This document shows positions 56,150-64,000 of a stretch of 64,000 nucleotides of DNA, in pieces. The notes beneath the pieces were generated by a model. It made no database searches. It saw only the letters and a program-made list of their open reading frames with translations, and was not told the DNA's origin. A program made the translations under genes and the position numbers. This stretch comes from Hemerocallis citrina (lineage: Eukaryota; Streptophyta; Magnoliopsida; Asparagales; Asphodelaceae). The stretch is from assembly GCA_017893485.1 (NCBI GenBank), contig CM030363.1, positions 176,175,744 to 176,239,743 on the forward strand. Direction: 5' to 3'. Position 1 is the stretch's first letter. Every line of letters begins with the position of its first letter.

Positions 56150-56556
56150 ATGGCGGACCACTTCGACCCAGCTAGAGATGATGACTGGCACATAGTTAAG
56201 GAGGATACTACCCTGGGCAAGCTGATTCAGAAGAAAAAGATCCTGAAGAATTAGAAGAGGAATGGCCTGAGTCTCGGGAGATCACTCTACCTCCGGATTC
56301 ATCTGATGATTCCTTCGATGAGGAAGAACCAGTTCCGAGTAGTCTCATTGTGTCTTTTCAAAGGCAGGTAGAGACTCAGAGGGAGAGAGAAGAGCTACTA
56401 TAGGCACAGTGTGCGAAGTGCAAGGAGAGCATTGTAACTCTCAGTCATCGTGTTTGGAAACTCGAGAAGAGAAAAAACATGTACGATTTACTAAAGGAAG
56501 AGGTGGTGGAACTACGGTAAGAGCTTCTAGAAGCCAAGAGGAACCGTAGGAACTAG
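56150..56556 (+). pseudogene. Leader ORF upstream of gag (acidic, coiled-coil-like)
   Basis: An ATG at 56150 (MADHFDPARDDDWHIVKED) opens a frame that continues after one frameshift near 56230 as an acidic region (EEEWPES, DSSDDSFDEEEPVPSS), then RQVETQREREELL, CAKCKESIV and a charged helix WKLEKRKNMYDLLKEE. Two internal stops (TAG at about 56402, TAA at about 56518) are each one C-to-T change from Gln codons. The segment ends at TAG 56554. I do not know its function. Heptad-like charge suggests a coiled coil. It precedes gag by 145 bp. Confidence 0.6.
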
Positions 56557-56700
56557 GCTGTTGTATCTTCTTACTGCTTTCATTTGATGTTAGAAATGTT
56601 TTAAATTCGAATGTATAAAGTTTGGAATTCAATGAAATAAAAAGTTGATTTAAAATTCATGTTTTATACCTCGAATTTAATGGATCTTTTGCATCAGAAT

Positions 56701-57710
56701 ATGGCTGAAAGAAGAGCTAGAAGCGGAGAAGGTCTGGACTTGGAAACGGAGTTAGCGAGGGTCTATGAGACACTCAATGCCATTGCCATGAATCAGAATC
56801 AGGGGAGGGTGCCTGTGAATCCAGTACCCGAAGCAATCAAACTTGTGGAATCATTCAAGTGGATGAAACCACCGGTGTTTGAGGGGAAGTCAGACCCTGA
56901 CATGGCTGACAGTTGGATCCGACAAGTAGAGGCTATCTTCGAAGTCTTGGAGACTCCGGAGGGCAGCAGGGTGAAGTTAGGCTGTGCTGTAGTTCGAGAA
57001 GGATGCGGCTGTGTGGTGGTAGTCGATGAAGCGGACGATGGGAGATATTGTTCTAGGCTGGGAGGAATTCTTGGAGGAGTTCTGCAGTCATTATTTTTCA
57101 TCAGACGTCCAGTAGAAGAAGGCCATAGAGTTTCTGGTGCTGCAGCAGGGTGGCATGTCAGTTAGGGAGTATGAGACAAGATTCACTCAGCTCTCAAGGT
57201 ATACCCCCGACTTGGTGTTGGAAGAGGCAAATAAGGCTCTGAAAATTCGAGCATGGTTTGAGGCCAAGTCTGAGATCCCGGATGATACCCCTCGGTATCA
57301 GGAGGTTTGACAAGCTGGTCAAACGAGCGGCAGCCACAGAGGCGAACATGGAGCAGTTCCACTTATTTCAAAATTGGAGGAACAACTGAAATGTAGGGAA
57401 GAGACCCGCAGTTGCTGGAAATGTCAAGGGACAGCCACCGGCTCAAAGGTTCAAGCCTACGGGTGCGAACGCTGTTCACGTGGCGGAAAAATCCGGGAAT
57501 ACTTGGGTGAGACCTCCTGTGACTTGTTTCAACTGTGGAGAGACATGCCACTACAAGTCTAATTGCCCCAGGCTGCAAGATGGTGTCTGTAATGGACCAA
57601 CTCAGCAGACAGGGAAGAAGCCGTACCAGCAGGGGCGAGTATTTGTCTTAACAGAAGTTGACGCTGATGAAGTGGATCACGTCATCATTGGTACGAGGGA
57701 GGATGTTTAG
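56701..57710 (+). pseudogene. Gypsy gag with zinc knuckle
   Basis: Gag forms the element's particle. From ATG 56701 the capsid begins MAERRARSGEGLDLETELA and reaches FEGKSDPDMADSWIRQVEAI. It is frameshifted near 56980, resumes as EFLVLQQGGMSVREYETRFT (about 57130-57185) and ALKIRAWFEAKSEIP, and shifts again. The nucleocapsid knuckle CFNCGETCHYKSNC is at about 57527-57570. A TAG at 57708 ends the frame 86 bp before the protease text. At least three frame breaks. Confidence 0.85.
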
Positions 57711-57796
57711 GAGTGTTTTTATGTTGTCTCTTTTTCCGCTTATTTAGTAAACTGTTATGTAACGTGCGTGTGTGTTATGTAACATGAGAACTGTAT

Positions 57797-58240
57797 TTGA
57801 ATGGAAAGAAAGCTGTTGTTCTGTTCGATACTGGGTCCTCTCACACTTTTGTATCACCTAAGTTTGCTAAAGTTTTGGGAATTGAACCGAAGGTATTTCT
57901 AGGCAAGGTCATAGCTGTAGGTACTCTGTCAGGGGAGACTTTAACCACTGATCGGTACTATGCGGACTGCAAGATCGTGATTGGAGATAGAATTTTTGGG
58001 ATTGATCTGATCGAGCTGAATGTCTTGGGAGTCAATGTTATCATTGGCATTGATTGGATGTCGGTGTACAGTGTGAACATCGAGTGCAAGACCAAGGTAG
58101 TAACAGTGAAGGCTCCAGGTGGACCTGAAGTCACTTTCCAAGGAAAGAGGAGAAGTTCAGATTTGGTGGCTGCTATCAGCCAGAAGAAAGGGATTCCTGT
58201 AGAGGTGCAGCAAATTCTAGTTGTTCGGGATTACCCGACT
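57797..58240 (+). pseudogene. Gypsy aspartic protease
   Basis: AVVLFDTGSSHTFVSPKFA carries the catalytic D-T-G. The second conserved patch ILGINWL-like text reads VNVIIGIDWMSVYSVNIECK. This is the retropepsin of Gypsy Gag-Pol. The reading frame is intact from 57797 through the protease and then frameshifts at about 58270 on entering RT. Confidence 0.85.
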
Positions 58241-58249
58241 TTATTCTTG

Positions 58250-58903
58250 GAAGATTTCCTGGGTTACCCCCGCATCATGATGTGGAGTTCAGCATCACTA
58301 TTCAGCCAGGGAGTGCTCCCATTTCCAAGGCACCGTATAGGATGGTGCCTGTGGAGCAGGATGAGATCAAACGGCAGATTGAGGAACAGTTGGAGAAAGA
58401 CTTTATTCAACCGAGTGCGTCGCCTTGGGGTGCACCGGTGCTGTTGGAAAAGAAGAAGGATGGTTTAATGTGGATGTGCATCGATTACCGAGAGCTGAAT
58501 AAGGTTACTGTTCAGAAAAAATATCCGATTCCAAGAATCGATGACTTGTTCGATCATCTACAAGGAGCACATGTTTTCTCCAAAATAGATGTTCGATCAG
58601 GATACCATCAAGTTCAAGTGAAGACTGAAGATATGCATAAGACTGCGTTCAGAACTCGACACGGACATTACGAATTCTTAGTTATGCCGTTTGGAGTAAC
58701 GAATGCACCTGCAATTTTCATGGATATGATGAACAGAGTTCTAAGGTCGTTTATTGATTCTTTCATCGTGGTGTTTATCAACGATATCCTTGTGTACTCC
58801 AAGTCAGGGGAGGAGCACAAAGAGCATCTGACAGCAGTTTTGTAGAAGCTTCAGGAGTATGGGTTGTATGCCAAGTTATCGAAGTGCGATTTCTGAAAAT
58901 CTG
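58250..58903 (+). pseudogene. Gypsy reverse transcriptase, catalytic Asp lost
   Basis: RT text runs from [18 protein letters not shown] through [43 protein letters not shown] and [19 protein letters not shown]. The metal-binding box, normally FIDDIL, reads FINDIL (58775-58792), a single GAC-to-AAC change. Stops are TAG 58843 (from CAG) and TGA 58894 (from TGG). The enzyme would be dead even without the stops. Confidence 0.9.
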
Positions 58904-59560
58904 AAGTGGCATTCCTAGGTCACATCCTTTCTAAGGAGGGAGTGACAACTGATCCGCAGAAGATAGAGGCGGTGAAAGATTGGGCAAGGCCTACTACAGT
59001 GAAAGAGATCTGGAGTTTTCTTGGGTTAACTGGATACTACATGAGGTTCATTCAGGGCTATGCTCAGATAGCCGTGCTGCTCACTGGTCTGACCAAGAAG
59101 AATGTGAACTTCAAGTGGACTGAGCATTGCGAGGCAAGCTTTCAAGAGTTGAAAGAGAGGATGACTACTGCTCCCATTTTGGCTTTGCCTAGAGCAGGTG
59201 TTAAGTATGATGTCTACAGTGATGCTTCACATCGTGAGCTTGGTTGTGTCTTAATGCAAGAAGGGAAAGTGATCGCTTTTGGGTTTAGGCAACTACGACC
59301 GCATGAGAAGAATTATCCAACTCATGATCTGGAGTTGGCTGCAATTATCTTCGCCTTAAAGCAATGGAGACATTACGTGTAAGGTGAGAAACTGAACATG
59401 TACACAGACCATAAAAGCTTGAAGTACATCTATCAGCAGAAGAATCTGAATCTGAGGCAAAGGAGATGGCTGAAAGTACTTGAGGACATTCATCCGGAGA
59501 TTAAGCACCATCCTGGGAAGGCTAATGTTATTGCTGATGCACTTAGTCGCAAGAGCAGTC
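58904..59560 (+). pseudogene. Gypsy RNase H
   Basis: The connection [20 protein letters not shown] leads into the RNase H fold: [20 protein letters not shown] (catalytic Asp), [19 protein letters not shown] (catalytic Glu) and TDHKSLKYIYQQKNLNLRQR. A TAA stop at 59380 is one C-to-T change from CAA. Confidence 0.88.
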
Positions 59561-60870
59561 TGGCTAGTTTGATTACAACTCAGAGGCATCTTGCAGAGGA
59601 GTTGGATCGGACTGGTATTGAAGTCATTCTGCAAGGCTTGGGATCGTCTTTAGCTCAGTTGAGGCTTCAACCAACGCTGAATGAAAGGATTATCGCGAGT
59701 CAAAAGGAAGATACAGAGATTCAGAAGATGAAGGAGCAGGTCGGTGCGGGCAAGTTGTCAGAGTTTCAGATCATGGACGAAGTATTGTGGCTTGGGGAGA
59801 GGCTGTGTGTTTCGGATCAAGCAGAATTGCAAGAGAGCATTCTTCAAGAGGCACATGCTACTCTTTTGTCTGTACATCCTGGGAGTACCAAGATGTATAA
59901 AGACATTAAGCAACATTTCTGGTGGTCAGGTCTGAAGCGGGACGTGGCCGAGTTTGTGGCAAAGTGTGAGATCTGTCAGCAGGTCAAAGCTGAGAATCAA
60001 AAACTCAGAGGTCTATTGCAACCGTTACCTATTCCGAAATGGAAGTGAGATAACATTAGTATGGATTTCATCATGGGTTTTCCCAAGAGTTCTAAGGGCA
60101 ATGATGCGATTTGGGTCATAGTCGATCGACTAACGAAGTCCGCTCACTTCTTGGCGATGAAACTCATTTCGTCTATGGGCAAGTTGGCTGAGTTGTATGT
60201 TGGTGAGATCGTCAGGCTTCATGGTGTTTCGTTAACCATTGTGTCTAATCAAGATGCACGGTTTACTTCGTATTTCTGGAGGAGTCTTTAGACAGCTCTG
60301 GGTACCAAGATGGATTTCAGCACTGCTTTTAATCCCCATACCGATGGGCAAACCGAGAGAGTCAACCATATTCTTGAAGATATACTTCAGTGTTGTGTTC
60401 TAGATTTTGGAGGCAGTTGGAAAAGGCATCTGGCTCTGGTGGAGTTTGCCTACAATAACAGTTTTCAAACTAGTATTGGGATGGCGTCGTACGAAGCTCT
60501 GTATGGCAGGAAGTGCAGAATGCCTGTTTGCTGGTTTGAAGTTGGGGAACGACGAATGTTTGGGCCTGAAATTGTGCAGCAGACTTCTGAGAAGATTGAT
60601 CTGATTAGGAAGAGGTTGGTGGATGCTCAGAGTAGACAGAAGAGCTATGTAGACAACCGGAGAAGGGACCTTGAGTTCGAGGTTGGTGACTTTGTCTTCG
60701 TGAAGGTTTCACCTAGTAAGGGTGTGATTCGCTTCGACAGAGGTGGGAAGTTAGCCCCAAGATTCATAGGCCCATACAAGATATTGAAGCGGATTGGAAA
60801 AACTCTTACAGGTTGGAGTTGCCGAAAGAGTTGTCTCAGGTACACAATGTCTTTCATGTGTCTATGCTGA
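59561..60870 (+). pseudogene. Gypsy integrase
   Basis: The HHCC zinc finger is EAHATLLSVHPGSTKMY ... CEICQQVKAE (59845-60000). The core follows: MDFIMGFPKSSKGNDAIWVI (first Asp), then LTIVSNQDARFTSYFW, where the family has VSDRDPRF, so the second catalytic Asp has become Asn. TAFNPHTDGQTERVNHILED carries the catalytic Glu. Stops TGA 60047 (TGG) and TAG 60289 (CAG) interrupt it. The C-terminal GPY/F segment reads APRFIGPYKILKRIGK. Confidence 0.9.
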
Positions 60871-61100
60871 GAGGGTACATTCCAGATCCAAGTCACCATT
60901 TGCCTGAGATGCCGGAGGGTTTGCAGTTGGATCTGAGTTACATTGAGCTCCCAGTTGAGATTGTGGATCGTTGGGAGAAAGTCTTGAGGAATAAGACGAA
61001 ACCGATGGTCAAAGTAGTCTAGAGAAACCAGTTGGTTGAAGAGGCTACTTGGGAATCCAAGGAGAGGATGATGAGAGACCATCCTGAACTCTTTGTTTGA
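60813..61100 (+). pseudogene. Gypsy chromodomain tail
   Basis: After VHNVFHVSMLRGYIPDPSHH comes a chromodomain: VEIVDRWEKVLRNKTKPMVK, a stop TAG at about 61020 (from TGG), then RNQLVEEATWESKERMMRDH and HPELF. Chromodomains of plant chromoviruses target integration to heterochromatin. The canonical order VKV.W......EATWE is clear. Confidence 0.85.
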
Positions 61101-61216
61101 GTTGTTTTTTTTTTCTTTTCTCTTCTTTCTTTTCCTTCTTTTCTTCATGTTGTATATTTTTGTTCTCGCTCTGTATGTGTAGTTCCGGGGACGGAACTAT
61201 TCTAAGGAGGGAGTGT

Positions 61217-63228
61217 TGTAATACCCTAGTTCTTTATTTTTAATTAAATGAAGGTTTGTGAATTTTACGTGTATTGCACGTACTAATTCATGTGCATTTT
61301 TCTATAAAATTATTTATTTTGTAGCATGAATAAACATTTTTCTATCTCTCTTTTTTATTTTTTTGAAAGCCTAATTAAGTTCTAAAAAGCCTAATTGTTT
61401 ATTTTTAAGCCCATCCTAATTATTTGATTTTTTTTTTTTCAATTAGACCATAGAGTTTTAGCCCACTAATTGAAAGCCCACAAGTTTATTTCACTTTTAA
61501 ATAACATGACTTGTAGTGTAGATCATTTTTTAGACAATTAATTAATTTATCATGTACAATTCGTAGTTAGGGGTGCTACATTTGGCACGTGCATGCACTA
61601 GAGTGTGCATTGTGCACTCTTCTACTTAGGCCGGATGGAGTCAAAGGAGAGTGGGAGAGTGGCTTAGTGGATAAGTGGTTACTTGCTCATGAGTGGTTGC
61701 TACAACTTTCCAATGTATCCTAGCCATTTATCTACAACTATGTAATGCAATCCTAGCTCTCCATTTCACCCAAAAATTAGTATAAATATTCCCCCCCCCC
61801 CCCCCCCCCCTCCTCCTCTTTGTATGCATATAATACACTAAAAATTTTGTAAAGAAAAGAAAGAAAGAAAATACATATGAGAGTAAAAAGATTGAGAGAG
61901 AGTTAAAAAAAGATTGAGAGTGTTCTAGATTGTGTGTGTTCATTTCCTTGGAGGCCGACCATTGCCTTGGAGAGAAGTGTAGGCTCGGGTTCACTGGTGC
62001 AAGGAGGAGGAGACAAATCGTGGTGGCTCACACTAGGAGGAGAATGACCTGCTCGTGTGTTCAAGGAGATTCTAGGAGTTTTTGTGGTGTTTTCTTCAAA
62101 TAGGTGGGTGTTTTTCTATACTTCAAATCTTAGACACCATGCTAGGGATTTTTGATAAATGAGAATGCTAAAAGAACTAATAAGATAACCACTTGTTGGC
62201 TCTAAAAAGGACTTGGTAGATGATTGAGTAAATGCTCGATGAATTGCATGCTATTTGTTATAAATCATGTTCAATGTAGTAAAATTGTCTTATTGCTATG
62301 AAAATGTGAAATTGGAACGATGTTAATGGTAGGAAAATGCTTATGAATGAAATTATTAATTTTTGTGCTTATTGAACCTTTGCGACACTAGTTCAAGGAA
62401 TGCAACTATGTCTATGAGTATTGTGGATAAAAGAGGGGGAAACAGGAATTAATACTTCTTTAATAAAGTTATAATGCAAAAATTTGGTAGAGGGTTTACT
62501 AAATTGAAAATTTGCAATTGTAGGCATAGAATGCAAATTAGAGTGAAAATACATGTTTTAATGTCAAAAAAAAATGTTTTTAAAACACTGATTTGTTAAT
62601 TAATTATAAATCTAGTATTCTGAAAATTTTTATGGCTTTATGTGAATAAGAAACAAAGTTATGAGCTTTGAAAAATGAAATAATTTTAATAAACAGAGAC
62701 TCGAAATAAACCTATTTTAATCTAATCCTATATCAGTTAGGACACTATAGTCATCCTGGTTATAGGGGGGCACCAGTTGCGTTACTGTAGCTATGCGGTA
62801 TCCCTTGTGTGTGGGTTCGAGTCTCGGCAGAGGCTTTTTACTTTTAAAATTTGATTTTTCCCAAATTCCGAGAACAGAACTCAAACCCCAATTAACTTCC
62901 CCTTATAACAGTTGGGCACTCTGACCCTTTTGGCTAGCGCGTGGGGTTGGTTTTGGTGATTGTGCACCTTGGCTATGTGTGTGCGGGTTCGAAACTGGCT
63001 AAGGCCAAAATTTTTTGGAATAATCCTTTTTTTATATACACTTGATATATTTTTGAGTTTTAAAATATAATAAATACTGAGAAAAATATTAGAAAATTTC
63101 TGAAAATACATAAACTTCATAAAATTATATATTTTAATATGTGGACCTTTAAATGAGAAATAAGAGGAAAAAAAGTAAGAGTGAAGAATTCATCTTAGTT
63201 TTGATCTTTTTGAAATTCTAAAACAAAG
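61217..63228 (+). repeat. 3' LTR of the Gypsy element, first part
   Basis: It corresponds to about 52756-54747 of the 5' LTR and is cut at 63228. A poly-C/TCC expansion at 61791-61820 is absent in the 5' LTR, where the site reads AATACCCCCCTG. The remaining 1.2 kb of the LTR would lie beyond the window, after the nested element. Confidence 0.9.
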
Positions 63229-64000
63229 TGTAACACCCCGAATTCCAAAATACAACTGAATCTGAAGTTCCACAAGATCTTTACACTTCTTTCGTATAAT
63301 TTTATAAGAAAATTAAAAACATTTCTTACATCAGAGTTACAATACACATTTACATTCATACAGCAAAAGCAATTTACAATAATTACATGAAACAATTACA
63401 CAACATTTAAATCAATCTTTGAGCACCATGTATACTTCAATTTATTAATCTCTTTTCCTGCATATGAAACTGTGGGCGCGTCAGTTCATTCACTGACGAA
63501 ATATTATACACGGCCATCCTCTCTATGCCGAAAACTGTATAACGATTTTCCATACTTAAACAACCACAAACTTGATCACAAAATAAACTACAAGGGACTA
63601 TCCTATTGATGTCGTGTTGTGATGTTCACTTAGTCCTTAATGCAATTGTTTCCATTATATGACACTAATGCGCACTTGTTCAGAGTCTATGCAGCCCATA
63701 CTATATAGGTCCGAGGGCAAGCCTTTAATCATTCTTCATCTTGCAGGGTTCAATCCCTCGCCATGACTTAATCTACTACTGTAACTACGATAAGTATCTT
63801 AGGCATTCTATGAACTACGAACTCACGTATAGGCGCCCTGGAGAGAATCCCACGCACTGACACATGACTCATCATGCAGGTATCCTATGGTAATTCACCT
63901 CCTACCATAAACGTGACACCACCCGCAGTTATTAGATCACCCCATAAGCGTCGCCACCGGGACGGTACTCTGGAGTAGTATCCACGTCCTAATCATGACG
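63229..64000 (-). mobile_element. Second Gypsy element of the same family, antisense, 3' LTR end
   Basis: From 63229 the plus strand reads TGTAACACCCCGAATTCC, the complement of an LTR end, and follows the reverse of 55220-55990 (for example ATCTTTACACTTCTT, ATATTATACACGGCCATCC and the CCGAAAACTGTATAACGATT word). It is therefore an LTR of the same family in the opposite orientation, inserted into the 3' LTR. The 5 bases before it are CAAAG; the matching target duplication would be outside the window. Confidence 0.88.

Larger units (their letters stand above)
52756..63228 (+). mobile_element. Ty3/Gypsy chromovirus (Tekay/Del-like)
   Basis: LTRs start TGTAATACCCTAGTTC. The 5' LTR ends GTGTTACA at 55990, followed by a Met-type primer site TGGTATCATAGCC (55994-56006). 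Domains run leader ORF, gag, protease, RT, RNase H, integrase, chromodomain. A polypurine tract CTAAGGAGGGAGTG precedes the 3' LTR at 61217. Pol order and the chromodomain place it in the chromoviruses, and the 3.2-kb LTRs suggest the Tekay/Del group. The 3' LTR is interrupted at 63229 by a relative in reverse orientation. All ORFs contain stops or frameshifts. Confidence 0.92.

Overview
The window is TE-dense nuclear DNA from a flowering plant, most likely a dicot. It holds one clearly intact host gene, a three-exon h-type thioredoxin at 26034-28876 with GT-AG introns and a TATA box. Nearly everything else is mobile DNA: Ty1/Copia and Ty3/Gypsy LTR elements, a TRIM, solo LTRs, L1-type LINEs, three Helitron-like elements, Tourist-like and other MITEs, and Mutator-like (MULE) elements with very long inverted repeats. 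No rRNA, tRNA or CRISPR array was seen.

Layout. 1-4930: diverged antisense LTR-like DNA holding a MITE (787-1129) and a solo LTR (3469-4878). 4931-15482: antisense non-autonomous Copia element A, split by a nearly complete Tork-like Copia (6002-12669, perfect 5-bp target duplication AGTAG) and by a TRIM (12763-14002, target duplication TAAAC). 15486-17978: a truncated gene fragment, then a Helitron carrying a captured antisense Obg-GTPase exon. 18-22.6 kb: Tourist-like elements and a 5'-truncated LINE. 22634-25645: a 334-bp Helitron and an ORF1-only LINE, both just upstream of the thioredoxin gene. 29.9-38.5 kb: MULE-like elements with arrays of TCGCTAT-type palindromes; the larger one keeps a plant-mobile-domain remnant and a mudrA-like N-terminus, and is interrupted by antisense Copia C (34857-38114, target duplication CGAGT). 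39096-46624: a proposed antisense Helitron with a solo LTR and a proteasome-subunit-like exon. 46.5-51.7 kb: a 0.92-kb duplicated segment, a Tourist element interrupted by a palindromic foldback element, and a second copy of the thioredoxin upstream sequence that works as a natural empty site. 52756-64000: a Tekay/Del-like chromovirus with 3.2-kb LTRs, cut by a second copy of its own family in the opposite orientation.

The most unusual observation is a shared design in several apparently unrelated DNA transposons. The Tourist-like elements and the MULE/foldback elements all contain arrays of short palindromes spaced by AT-rich DNA. Each family has its own palindrome word: GGACGG...CCGTCC with a changing core in the Tourist elements, and TCGCTAT... 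variants in the MULE-like ones. I cannot test function, but the architecture looks systematic and not accidental.

All identifications were made by reading motifs, terminal repeats and target duplications by eye. No alignment or database search was run.
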